From Spirodela intermedia (taxonomy: Eukaryota; Streptophyta; Magnoliopsida; Alismatales; Araceae), in NCBI GenBank assembly GCA_902729315.2, contig LR746280.1:2104501-2168500 (forward strand): DNA of 64,000 nt, given 5' to 3'. The translations under genes and the position numbers were made by a program. The first letter of the stretch is position 1, and each line of letters opens with the position of its first letter. Under the pieces are notes generated by a model. The model worked only from the letters and a program-made list of their open reading frames with translations. It did not search any database and was not told where the DNA came from. Positions 48,834 to 59,330 of the stretch are shown here, piece after piece.

Positions 48834-50227
48834 AGCTACGGATTAGCCTACTTAATAGCGAGATCCTTGCCATGAACTGTAGAAAGCAATGCTCGAGTTG
48901 CCTAGTAAGTATTGTCTGTATCAGCCGCGAGAATAAGGATTCTGGTGAAAGAAGAGGAAAGAAGCCTGCGGCTTACCTCGGTGTTCTTGTTTCTTCCTCG
49001 AGAAGTTTGTCATGATCTGAAGCCATATGTATGTGCTAACTGATGATGATAACTTTCAGTAAAAACCTCCCGGATTCACCATTGCGGAGACTTTCAGTGC
49101 CCCTCCCGATAGCCGATCGGCAATCGTCAGCGGAGTCGCGAGCGTTTCCAGCCAAGATCAGGCGGAGATGCAGAGAGAAATCCGCCGCGGCGGGAGCAGG
49201 CGACGGACTCCCTCCCCCGATCGGCCTTCCTCCGTTCTAGGTTTCCATCGGACGACCGAGAGGGCGCGGGCGCTCGTCCTTGTCGACCATCCCGAAGCCC
49301 TAGCGGATCACGTCGACGGCGTCGTTGTCGACCTCCGCGCGCAGATCCATCCATCCCTGCGTTTACCACCTCCCCGTCTTCTACTCCCATCGTCGGAGGC
49401 AAGAAGCTCAAAGGAACGAGCAGTGATGGAGAGAGAGAAAGCGAGACCTGGGCCTCAGCAGCCTCGCGGCACCTCAAACCCGAGTTATTTATTTGTTTAA
49501 AAAACTTCCCGTAATGCATTTAAATTGTAAATAAGCCCCTCTCGGTTGAATAATGACGTTAACACCTTTTAGCGATGATAATATCACCTTAATACCCCCC
49601 CCCCCCCCCAAAAGAATGCTATTAGCTAGCGAGATAAGGTAATCTTGAACAGAATCAACGTATCCAAACCATGATAAACTCAATTTCTGATAAAGAAAGG
49701 ATAACTAGTTGGCTAGAAAATAAAAAAAGGTCGTATATATAATTCAAGCAATTTCTCAGGGACTAAACCCGAAATCAACTAGTGGGAGATCAGTCAAACA
49801 AGATTCCTAGAAATTATTACCCAAAACTAGTATCTTTGGAAGAATCTTGGCGGACGATCTGAAAGCTATTTCGAGGCAATTTTTTTCTAGGCTTTGACCT
49901 GGAAGTAGGCCCTGATCTGGCTTCAAGTCCCACATGGAAAGTCAAACAGAGTCATATTGAATACTGTTAGGCTTTGATACCATGTCAAAAGGTAACAGCC
50001 CACCAAATTCCACACAAAAAAGAAAAAATGGATAAAAAATAAATAATAACATATTTATATTTTTTATAGTAAACAAGACGAGAAAAATGCTCACAGAAGA
50101 GAACTGGGCAGAAGGCATTTTACTTGTATGATTCATAAGCGTTTGCTTCAATGGCGAATTCAGTCTCCCATAAGTTACAAGCCAGAGAACGCATAAAGAA
50201 AGAGAACAGAGAGCTTGTGCGTGTGTG

Positions 50228-50261
<34 letters not shown>

Positions 50262-50349
50262 GAAGAAATGGGAATCTCACTGATCTATGAGATGAACAAG
50301 ACCGACTACAGAGAGAGCAGGCAGCAGCAGCACTACCTCCGATGACGTT
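48834..50349. other. Intergenic region between the epimerase-like gene and the RING gene
   Basis: A GC-rich island at about 49080-49460 resembles a promoter or first exon, but neither strand gives a frame with family features; the minus-strand frame of 49127-49519 is Arg/Ser-rich composition. A C run is at 49596-49610 and a TA run at 50229-50260, the latter within the likely 3' UTR of the RING gene. Confidence 0.4.
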
Positions 50350-53300
50350 TTACTCCTCGCGGTACCTCCCCCAGAAGCCCTTCTTCCTCGTCTGCTCGAT
50401 CTCCGACGCAGCGGGCTCTGCGGGTCGAGAACCGATGGAGAAATGCCGCTTTAGGAAAGGCCTTCTGAAGCTCTTAAAACCTGAGCTGGAACCCAGAGCA
50501 GGGGCCTTCCCTTCCCTTTTTGGGAACTTTTCTCGCTCGGTGAGGAAGACCCCGTCGTAATGGTGAAGATCGGCCACTGCGCTCCTCGATACCCTGTTCC
50601 TCATCTTCATGGAGGGCGACTTCTCGAAGCCGATGCAGATCGGGCAGGGTGGATCGTACTTTGCGGCATCGGCCGTCAAATTCTCCAAGCATTCTGCATG
50701 ATAAGCATGCCCACAGACAAGAACAGCAACTGTAGATGACGATGCCGCGCTGTTGGAGACTATCTTCCGGCCGCCCCAAGGGCACCTCTCTTTCAGTAAT
50801 CTGGAGCAGATGCCGCATGTGTGGGGATCTGCTGGGGAGGGAGAGCTGGTTAATTTGCTGTGACTGGAAGAGATGCTCTCACTGTCGAAGGACCATCTCT
50901 CTCTTCGAGATGAGGCGACGAGCTCCGAGAACATCCGCATGGACCAGCCGTCGGAGGACCCGCCATGGGAGAGGTCGTTGCTGCAGATCGAAGGGACGAG
51001 TGAGTGCCTTTCTTCGACTGAGTTGTCTTCGTTTGAGGGTCTGAAGATCGAGAGATAGCCGTCGGAGATTTGTCCCGGGAGATGGTAACCAGGGGACAGG
51101 TGAAGATTTATGGAGGAACTTGGGTCGGCGGGGAGGGAGTGGCTCCTAGAAGTCGAGGGCTCTTCTCTCACGGAGTCTGAGGCCCTCGGGTGCCTCCCCT
51201 GCGCAAGGTTATGAGAAGAAATACATCAAGTCAACGGCGTATTTTTAGTGTGTGTAGACTCGAATGTCCTCAGCAACTTGATCTAGCTTACCTCAGATGA
51301 GGAACTACCGCTGACAGATGGATCTGCTAGAAGCAAAAGAACAAGAGGAAATCAAAAAAACATCAGATAAAGAAAGAATTGGTGTACTGCAGAGTGCAAA
51401 TATTAAGCGTAGATGCACCATAAATTAGAAATGACGATGTACACTGATTCATACAAAGAGGAAAAGAGGACAACTAGCCTTGGACAGTCAGAACAAAGGG
51501 TAAGAAAGGATATAAAAGATGAAATATAAACTTCCATCTAAATTTCATCGCATGCTTTGGATAAAGACAAAAGACAGTAATCCTACAATGTTTCCTAAAG
51601 AACTAGACAGTTAATCGAAGTGAAAATAGGAAATATTTATATAATCGTAAGAGTTCAGCACAATGCTCCAAATCTGATATTTTGGGAAAGAAACAGCGGG
51701 GCTTTCTAATTTATGTATTCCATTGAAGCAATCTGCATCCTTAGACTCGCCCCATGAGCAATTTTGGGTGAAATTCGATGTTACTCCCACAGGGAAAAAA
51801 AGATCATGAAGTTTAGATACTCTGTTTGCCTTCAATCTCGAGCATAAATTTCTTTTGCATTTTCTCAGGGGAAAATATTTGGTTCCATCACCGAAAAGTG
51901 TTGTCCATATAATGAAGGATCGAATCCTTTATAACCCATCATGTAATTTCCTCAAACGGCAAAAATGAAGATTTTTTGGGATAATACTAGATCTAGAACA
52001 TCAGTAAACAAGTCAGTAAAACATACCAAATATGGTCCGAACGAGAGAACGGATAAATCGAAGAGATTCAATGCTGAAGAGTGAACTAACTCCATCTGTA
52101 TACACTGGTATCCCTCGATTATCGCCTACAAGGGAAACTTCAACTACTGATTTCAGAGTTCATGTCCTGTCGAATGATTGATGAAATACGCAAAGGCATT
52201 CCGAGATATACCCACTATTTGAGACCCAACTAGGACCTATGCATCACCCTAACGCAGTGAGGAGAGAAGAAGGTCAAATCATTCATGATCCAAAAAAGAG
52301 AGCCCCGATTTTGGAAATGTCAAAGACCAAACGTAGTGTCTCACACATAACTAAGGAGAAACAATATTCCATTCAGGACAATATAGAGTGGTAACCATAT
52401 CAATAGGAAGGGTATGCTTGTTGCTCACTATGTCGCCCAGACACATGGAAAAACGGCAGTCCGACAGAAGAATTCTTCTCACTGACTGCTAATCAAAATA
52501 TAAAATAAGGCATCAAGATTTGGAAAACTGCACAGGACCTTAATTTTCGTCATTTGGAGCACCTGACCAACCCTATAGCAATCATGACATATTATCTAGT
52601 CATGATGCAGAAAGTGATATCACAGATTAGTTGTCTTTGTTCCACAAAAGACAGCAGCTGCACACTACGGTATACATCTGGTGACTAAAAACTGTGTACA
52701 AACATACTAGGTGATAGTACTTTTTCAACTTCATGCCACAGATTGGGAGAATCCAGATGCATGTAGAGTCTTCTGGGACTTGAGATTTGATCCCTTGTGA
52801 GAAGCAAAGACGTTCACGGATACTAATAACCTACTCAGCCTGATGAAATAACATGATTAAAAGAGAACAACCAAGAATGATTTTTTTCGCTGAAGCTGTT
52901 GCATTCAATAAAACTGACAATTTTCAGAAAAAAAAAAAGCAACGTTATTCAGAGAAGTAATCCAGTGACAAATTTACAGATGAAAGGACCAAATGAATAA
53001 TCTGCGAAAGGGCTACAGAAATAAAAAGGACGCTATTGGTCAATAGCGACCCGCACATACCTTCCTCTCTGCCTTTCTGATTTCCACCATTTCCCCTATA
53101 CATTTGGGTATTTTCCCAGTTGGGAGTTTCAGACGGGTCCACACCAGTTCCTCCATCTGAAAGGCCGTCTGTTCCTGCATCCATAAATCTCTTCCTTTCT
53201 CGGCCAACACGCCTATTATTACCATGAGGAAAACTTGCAGAACTGGCTGCAACGTCCTCTATATGTGTCCGATTGTCCCAGCGTAAGCTCCATGACGGAG

Positions 53301-53391
53301 AGTATGTAGCATTCCTATGTGTAGAAAACTGTGTATTGGTTCTCTGAAGCTGCGTTTTGTCCTTCGTTGCAATGCAACAGTTGGCCCCCAT
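50350..53391 (-). CDS. RING-H2 zinc-finger protein (putative E3 ubiquitin ligase) with a lipidation-type N-terminus
   Basis: Minus-strand exons are 53391-53061, 52125-52027, 51326-51292 and 51198-50350; phases agree, giving 437 residues. The start is MGANCC: a Gly at position 2 and Cys at 5 and 6 suggest N-myristoylation and palmitoylation. The family-typical YSPSWSLRWDNR follows, then a long low-complexity Ser/Pro-rich linker, SDGWSMRMFSELVASSRRERWSFDSES, and a RING-H2 finger. Its ligands are C283, C286, C317, H319, H322, C325, C340 and C343, in a C-x2-C ... C-x-H-x2-H-x2-C ... C-x2-C spacing. The C-terminal part has basic/Ser stretches (FLKRHFSIGS) and ends KKGFWGRYREE. The architecture matches a plant RING family that I remember as uncharacterised RING/U-box superfamily proteins. 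Exon 2 (52125-52027) is the least certain; it fits splice sites and phase but not a remembered sequence. Ubiquitin ligase activity is inferred. Confidence 0.85.
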
Positions 53392-54799
53392 TTTCACACA
53401 TATACACGACCACCAAGGACTGAGATTTTCAAAACCTTCCAGGAATCTTAATCAAATAAGAGAAGCATGAGTTGCCCCGATCGTCCTCCCACGATGGCAA
53501 CAATACATCGTCTACCTGAGAAGAAAAGTGGAGTAAAATGAGATATTATACCTCAGAATCATCTCTTCTTTTAAAAATACGAAAGACAGAAGACAGCTCC
53601 ACATACTCCTGTTTAATGATGCACACTAAACAATACTTCCATATAATAGTTTCTCTTTTATTCTCAACCAGGGACATGGAACTCAAGTCAAAGGAGGATG
53701 CGAAGAAGACGTACAAAATTTCGAAGAATCTCTCTTACATAATTTACGATCCTATACTGACGAAACTACGTCGTCCATTCAGTGATGAAAAAATGAATAA
53801 ATGACTGGATAAATAACAAGGATGTTACAGAATCTGGGGAAGAAAACAATAAAAAAAATCTCCAGTCCGCGCTCTTCACAGAAAACGTCCACTGACTGAT
53901 GAAAATAAGGCACGCGGGGAAGAAAACGACTCTTTCTCTCCTAGGAGTTGATACCTTCAATCACATATCGAAGAAAACAAAAGAAAGAAAAAAGCCGGGA
54001 GCTATACCGCGATCAGTTACTCCATCATGTCCAAGCGATCCCACCTGAAGTACTCATGAAAACGCCGGTAGCATCAATTCTCCGATCCCAATCAGCCGCC
54101 ATTTCCAACCTCTACCGGAGGCCGTCTGCAACCAAACCACGACGCGTGAAGGCGTTGACACCGGGATTCATCACACCAAATCAGAAATCCATAGAGAACC
54201 ACGGGATTTCCCCCGGTCCCAATCAGCCGCCCAAATTCCCCCGGTCTGTTCTCCGAAACACCTCGCTCACTCTCCGCCTTCCTAGGGTTTGATGAGAGGG
54301 GGGGACGAAAACGCTAAGGTCGTCTCGCAATGTCCACAGTCATCTGGAATGTCAGAGAGGGACTGAAGATGAGTCCGTGGGAAGGGGGGGCGTGCTGAGA
54401 GAGACTTCTTCGCCGTCCCAAGTCCGTTTTCTCCAGTCCCCTCCCCCCCCCCCCCCCGGCCGCGGAAGACGTTGGCCTTGACGGGTCGGAAACGGCGTGG
54501 TCAACGGACGTTCCGAGGGAGCGTGCTCAGTTAGCTGAACGCCACGTGGATTGACATCTGACCGCCGCCGACGAATTATCCACAGTAGGTCGGTCGGTCT
54601 TTGTACCGCCCAGCCCCCCAACTGCTCTGACACATTAAGTTATCCATAATACTCGCGTTTTTTTGTTTGGCTTTTTTCAAATTAATGATAAGGAAATTCA
54701 TTCATATCTCCTACGGAAAATTCCCAGTCTAATAAAATATAATAAAATAAATGTTTTAATTGATTTTTCTGCCGCATGTCGTTGAAGTGTTGACTTTTC
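53392..54799. other. RING gene 5' region and intergenic DNA
   Basis: The upstream part (53392 to about 54300) is likely the leader and promoter of the minus-strand RING gene. A 114-codon plus-strand frame at 53948-54292 has no recognisable features. A run of about 15 C lies near 54446-54458. Confidence 0.45.
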
Positions 54800-55420
54800 T
54801 GATAACAGAGTCGAATGTGGAACGAATCAACCCCAATGTATATTTACACGGATTTTTATATTTTTTATACCTATAAGAACAAGTTTTTTGATAAACAGCG
54901 CTCGATGGAAAATCTCCATACTGCGGCTATTTATCAATGATTTTTAGAATAATTTAACACCGGGAGGTTTTTCTACCATTTATATCTCAATTTTTCTATT
55001 TTCGAGGTCCATCACCACGTCAAAAGGGCCGCATTCATGTCGCAGCTGCGCTAACTTATTTTCAGCAAAATTGAATTCATGGTGGAACGAGTCAACCGAT
55101 TTTTTTCGTCTTAATCCCTACAAAAACATGTTTTTTATAAATGACGATTGATGAAAAATATATACACGGTCATTTATGGGGAGACTTTCAGCATCATTTA
55201 ATGCTGGGAGATTTTTCTACCAATTATATTTCAAAATTTCTGCTTTTGGGAGCCATCAGCAAGTCAAAGATGTGTCGTATTGACGCACCGCTGACTGTAT
55301 CTTAGCATAATTGAATTCAACGTCGAACGAGTCAACCCAATGTATTACCCACATTGATTTTTTAGTTCCTAAACTGACGGCAATTATCGGGAAACTTTCA
55401 TCATAATTAAAATACTAAGA
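54800..55420. repeat. Three diverged tandem units (about 250 bp) upstream of the PPR gene
   Basis: Recurring landmarks are gtggaacgaatcaacccc (54817), gtggaacgagtcaaccg (55081) and gtcgaacgagtcaaccc (55322). Between them are matching ttttttat-aa, atttat-gg-agactttca, gggag-tttttctacca-tta and ccatca-cacgtcaaa words. The units begin near 54800, 55063 and 55305. The third is cut short where the PPR coding frame begins. Confidence 0.75.
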
Positions 55421-55510
55421 TATTTGTTAAGAAACAAAAGCGTCGGCGAGGAGGAGCAAACGCAGCCAGTCCAGCCCCATCCCGGCGCCGCCGCCGGCAG
55501 CCGGAGGCAG

Positions 55511-57133
55511 ATGGATATCGCCGCCATGAACCAGGCGGCGCAGCAGCTCCACGCTCAACTCATCAAGACGAGGAGGAGCGACCCTCACAGCGCCAACGCC
55601 GTGCTGAAGGGCTACGCCAAAGGCTCTCGCCCTCAGGAAGCACTCTCCTTCTTCTTCTTCTCCCTCCGGCAGCAGGTCGCCGGCACAGAACCAGACAGCT
55701 TCACCTTCCCTCTCCTCCTCCACGCCTGCAGCCGCTTACGGGCGAAGGGGCCAGGAAAGCAGCTCCATGGGAACATCGTCAAGCAAGGTCTGAGCATGGA
55801 CATGTTCGTTCAGAACTCGCTCATCCATATGTACGCCAGCTGCGGTGGAATCCAATGCGCCTTGAAGGTGTTTGAGAGAATGTCCAAGAGGGACGTAGTC
55901 TCTTGGACCTCCATCATCGGCGCTGCCGCCGCCGCCGCCGAGGAGGGTTGCTCTGCCGTCGCCCTCCACCTATTTGATGAAATGCTTGAGGAAGGAGTCG
56001 CTCCAAATGAGGCCACCATGGTGTCTGTTCTCAGAGCTTGCGCCGACTCAGGAACTCTGAGCACCGGCAGGAGAGTTCACCGGATCAGCAAGAAGCTTAA
56101 GCTCGAGGTGAAGCTCCACGTCGCCACCGCGCTGGTAGACATGTACGCGAAATGCGGAAGCATAGAGGAAGCTAGAGAACTGTTCGACCAAATGCCTGAA
56201 AGAGATGCCTTCGCATGGACAGTGATGATCTCCGGGCTCGCCAGCCATGGTAGATCGCGAGACGCCCTCAGCTTGTTCCATCGAATGAGGGAGCTCGGGG
56301 TGACTCCTGATGAGAGGACGATGACGGCGGTGCTCTCTGCTTGCAGAAACGCCGGCATGGTCGCCGACGGGCGGCGCTACTTTGAGGAGATGAAGAAGAG
56401 CCATGGAATCCAGCAGAGGCTTCAGCACTATGGATGCCTGATCGACTTGCTCGGCCGAGCAGGGAACCTGGAGGAGGCGGAGGAGTTCGCCAGGAGGATG
56501 CCAATCGATCCCGATCGGGTGATCTGGAGGACGCTCGCTTGGGCGAGCAAGATCCATGGAGACACAGGGAGAGCAGAACGTCTGGTGAGGGAGCATCTGC
56601 TAGGGCTTGGGTTTGGGGACAGCGGGAGCTTCGTTCTCCTTGGGAACATCTACTCGACGGCGAGGAAATGGGACCAGAAGGCTAGGGTTTGGGCGGCGAT
56701 GGGAAGTAGAGGAATGAAGAAACCGCCGGCGAGCAGCAGGATCGAGATCAACGGCGAGATCCACGAGTTCGAGGCCGGCGATGGCCGGCATCGAGAGGCG
56801 GAGAAGATCTACCTGAAGCTAGAGGAGATCGAAGAGAGGCTGAGGGAAGAAGGCCACCGCCCGCGGATCTCGGAGGTTCTCCTCGACGTCGATGAGGAGG
56901 AGAAGGCCTTCCAGCTTCGCCACCACAGCGAGAAACTCGCCGTGGCCTTCGGACTGATCAGCTCGGGGCCGGGAGAGAAGATCGTCATCTTCAAGAATCT
57001 GCGATCCTGCGAAGACTGCCACGAGACGATGAAGATCGTCTCGAGAATATACGGCAGAGAGATCATCGTCAGGGACCGAGTCAGGTTCCACCGCTTCAGC
57101 CGTGGAACTTGCTCTTGTGGAGACTTCTGGTAG
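55511..57133 (+). CDS. Pentatricopeptide repeat protein, PLS class with E/E+ and DYW domains
   Basis: Intronless, 540 residues from the first in-frame ATG (55511); the frame is open upstream to 55424 but has no ATG there. The repeat array runs from about residue 10 to 345, with PLS-type motifs such as PDSFTFPLLLHACSRL, NSLIHMYASCGGIQCALKVFERM, VSWTSIIGA, VATALVDMYAKCGSIEEARELFDQM and YGCLIDLLGRAGNLEEAEEF. E/E+ motifs and a full DYW deaminase-like domain follow. The zinc and catalytic signature is intact: HSE at 472-474 and CEDC at 500-503, with HRF...CSCG at the end. The final tripeptide is DFW instead of DYW. Such proteins direct C-to-U editing of organelle transcripts. No convincing transit peptide is visible at the N-terminus. 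The target site cannot be predicted reliably by eye. Confidence 0.93.
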   Translation: MDIAAMNQAAQQLHAQLIKTRRSDPHSANAVLKGYAKGSRPQEALSFFFFSLRQQVAGTEPDSFTFPLLLHACSRLRAKGPGKQLHGNIVKQGLSMDMFVQNSLIHMYASCGGIQCALKVFERMSKRDVVSWTSIIGAAAAAAEEGCSAVALHLFDEMLEEGVAPNEATMVSVLRACADSGTLSTGRRVHRISKKLKLEVKLHVATALVDMYAKCGSIEEARELFDQMPERDAFAWTVMISGLASHGRSRDALSLFHRMRELGVTPDERTMTAVLSACRNAGMVADGRRYFEEMKKSHGIQQRLQHYGCLIDLLGRAGNLEEAEEFARRMPIDPDRVIWRTLAWASKIHGDTGRAERLVREHLLGLGFGDSGSFVLLGNIYSTARKWDQKARVWAAMGSRGMKKPPASSRIEINGEIHEFEAGDGRHREAEKIYLKLEEIEERLREEGHRPRISEVLLDVDEEEKAFQLRHHSEKLAVAFGLISSGPGEKIVIFKNLRSCEDCHETMKIVSRIYGREIIVRDRVRFHRFSRGTCSCGDFW

Positions 57134-57456
57134 TGAATCGAGATGATCGAGAGAGAGAGAGAATAATGCTCAAGATGGGTTGGAGCCCATTCTTGTTGGG
57201 CCGAAATCTGTTATGAGGTGGGTATGAACCCACTTGGAGTTATCTTTCAGCCCGTTTTCTCTCTCTCTCTCTCTCTCTCTCTGACCGAGTTTTGAGGGAA
57301 TTTATTATTGGAACAACATTTATTGAAGAATAAAATTTATCATTAATTAATTTGACAGTAATTTTTTACTCAAAAAGAGTTGGATTCAAGCAAGCCACTT
57401 TTTTGTCTTGCAATTATTGACCCACTTATCCATGATTTAGTCAATGTTCATGGGCC

Positions 57457-57492
<36 letters not shown>

Positions 57493-58070
57493 GTTTTGGG
57501 AAGATTTATTATTGGAAAAACGTCACCATTTATTGCATAATACGTTTATACCATTAAACTAATTCAACAGTAATTTTTTTACTAAAAAGAGTTGGATTCA
57601 AGTAACCCACGCGTCCATGATTTAGTCAAGATTTATGAATAGATCACTTGCTTCATTCATACTAAGTTGTGTTAAAGAAGCCACTGTGCCGTCTGAGATG
57701 GTCAACTCCTTCTCCAGGACATATTAATTATATGAGCTCAGAGAGACACACAGAGAGATGGAGAGATAGAGAGGGTGAGAGAGGTCGTACAGTGGTCGTC
57801 TTCGAGGCGGAGAGGACTAACGCACAGAACTCTGAAGAAATATCTATCATATGAGGGCAAGGAAAGGAGGAACCAGATGACTGGAGTCGGAAATTTGTAC
57901 CTCAAATCCATGTCTGCGGAGTTCCCTCTTATTCCTGGAATCAATGGAGGCCCTGAAGCTAAAGAGATCTGGGCCCCTTCACGTCTCAGCGAGTGCAATC
58001 TGCACGGCCACTGTCGGCGGCCGCAGCGCAGAAAGGACGCCCCTCTTTAGCCTCCATGCCTTTTTGTGAA
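57134..58070. other. Intergenic region between the convergent PPR and bZIP genes
   Basis: Holds the 3' UTRs of both genes and the tandem repeat listed separately. A short plus-strand frame at 57775-58050 is not gene-like. Confidence 0.5.
57255..57640. repeat. Diverged tandem duplication (about 200 bp) with CT microsatellites
   Basis: Each unit starts with a CT run (57259-57282 and 57460-57490) and continues with tttattattgga, aacatttattg/accatttattg, cagtaatttttta, aaaagagttggattcaag and ccatgatttagtcaa. The two units are about 200 bp apart. Confidence 0.85.
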
Positions 58071-58544
58071 TCAGCACTGAAGCATGTCTGGAGAGGCCAT
58101 GATGGGCTGGTTCACGGAGAGCAGGTTCCAGGGGTGCACGGGGAAGCCGTCGATGGCCTGATGAGGAAGCTCTCTGAGGGTGCCACTGTTGGTGGCCCTG
58201 TTCATGTACTGGATGGCCTCGCTGAGGGACTCCAGCCTGTTACTCAGTGCCGCGACCTGGCTTCTCAGCACGGAGTTGTCGGATTCCACGGCCAGGTGCC
58301 TCTGCATGATCGCCTTGTAGTTGGAGATTATCTGGTTGTTCTCGTGGCGAAGTCTGGCCACCTGCGCCGTCAGATCGTCCAGATGCTTCTGCTTGCGCAT
58401 GCGCGATCGCCTCGCCGACTCGCGGTTCGACAGCATCCGCCTCTGCTTCCGCTGGTCCATCACTTGCCGCAGGTCCTCCGATCCGGAGTTGGCTACCGGG
58501 GGAGTCGATCCGGAAGACACCCCGCTGCCACTGGAGGAAGCCAT
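58071..58544 (-). CDS. Group S1 bZIP transcription factor (bZIP11/44/53 type)
   Basis: Intronless, 157 residues, the expected size for group S1. The basic region is KQRRMLSNRESARRSRMRKQKHLDDL, with the invariant N-x7-R at N40 and R48. A long zipper follows, with hydrophobic heptad positions L58, L65, I72, I79, V86, L93, L100 and L107. The N-terminus is Ser/Gly-rich and short and the C-terminus carries HPWNLLSVNQPIMASPDMLQC. S1 factors bind ACGT-core elements, heterodimerise with group C bZIPs and adjust metabolism to low energy; this is family knowledge. Group membership is strongly supported by the sucrose-control uORF frame 170 bp upstream in the leader. The exact orthologue (bZIP2, 11, 44 or 53) was not decided. 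Confidence 0.95.
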   Translation of the reverse strand: MASSSGSGVSSGSTPPVANSGSEDLRQVMDQRKQRRMLSNRESARRSRMRKQKHLDDLTAQVARLRHENNQIISNYKAIMQRHLAVESDNSVLRSQVAALSNRLESLSEAIQYMNRATNSGTLRELPHQAIDGFPVHPWNLLSVNQPIMASPDMLQC

Positions 58545-58710
58545 GCCTTCTTGCTGAGGACGTTGATTATGATGAGATTGCTCACTGTAGGAACCAGAAC
58601 TGCAGGCAAATTCGAATGGACGCAGAGAAATTTCCGCAGATTGCGTGGATTCGTAGGTATCTAGATAAGTAGATACTATTCTTAACAGGGGTCTTACGGA
58701 ACCACGGAGC

Positions 58711-58782
58711 TCAGTTCTCAGAGGCGGATTTCATGAACACGTAGAACCAGTAGAGAAAAACAACGGAGAAAGACTGAACCAT
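58711..58782 (-). promoter_or_regulatory. Sucrose-control (SC) peptide uORF in the bZIP leader
   Basis: An AUG at 58782 opens a 23-codon uORF ending at 58711. It begins MVQSFSVVFLYWFYVF, the hallmark of the sucrose-control peptide of group S1 bZIP genes, which stalls ribosomes when sucrose is high and represses the main frame. The same frame stays open upstream to 58860 and reads like the usual N-terminal half (INSTLRR before TLQMVQ), but it contains no AUG before an in-frame stop at 58861-58863. The peptide continues with MKSASEN after the position where the family normally ends. The main start codon is 167 bp downstream. Confidence 0.9.
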
Positions 58783-58860
58783 TTGTAACGTGCGTCTTAG
58801 AGTGGAATTTATTCTCCTAATCCTACGAAGAGACGTCTCACCGAAGACCGGAACAATCTC

Positions 58861-59330
58861 TCAGGAACTCCAAGGGAAGAAGATCTCTAAAACATTCGTA
58901 ACAGATGCCAGATAAAGAGAAGGGATTTCCCCGATAATGAAGAATGGATCATCGAATCCTCCCGAGTAGCGGCAGAAAATCTCTTCAGAAATCAGGAACA
59001 CGGTGAGACGATAAACCCGACAATAGCTCCCCTCTCCGGGCACCAAAACCCGCCGGACTTCAACGAGACGGAGAGGGGAGAAACAACCGCTAACCGAGAA
59101 GAAACTCAACAAATCGAGGTGTAAGCAGCAGCAGTAGCAGAGCAACCCCTTGCAGCCGGATCAATCAATGGCGCTCTGCAAATCCTCCTCCGCCGGGGGC
59201 CAAGCGGAGAGGAGGAACAAGCTCCGGCGGGGCCTCCGCGGGGAAGTTTGGAGGGAAGGGAAGGGAATCCCGAATCGGGACAAGGGAGGAATTTATTGCC
59301 TGCCTGGTGGACACGAACCACTATTTTTTT
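58861..59330 (-). promoter_or_regulatory. Upper part of the bZIP 5' leader with further uORFs
   Basis: The minus strand shows two additional AUG-initiated frames, 59321-59106 (71 codons) and 59145-58861 (94 codons), before the SC uORF. The second ends exactly where the SC frame opens. Group S1 leaders usually carry several uORFs, so these may be real, but the transcript start is unknown and no peptide conservation could be judged. Confidence 0.4.

Noticed and set aside
49127-49519. A 130-codon minus-strand frame in a GC-rich island
   Set aside because: It is Arg/Ser/Gly-rich composition without motifs. The island may be a promoter or non-coding first exon, but no gene could be built from it.
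53948-54292. A 114-codon plus-strand frame upstream of the RING gene
   Set aside because: It has no recognised domain and overlaps the presumed leader/promoter of the minus-strand RING gene, with no splice partners.
55424-55510. N-terminal extension of the PPR protein beginning LRNKSVGEEE
   Set aside because: The frame is open but starts with TTG and has no ATG. The extension does not look like a PPR motif or a transit peptide, so the ATG at 55511 was used.
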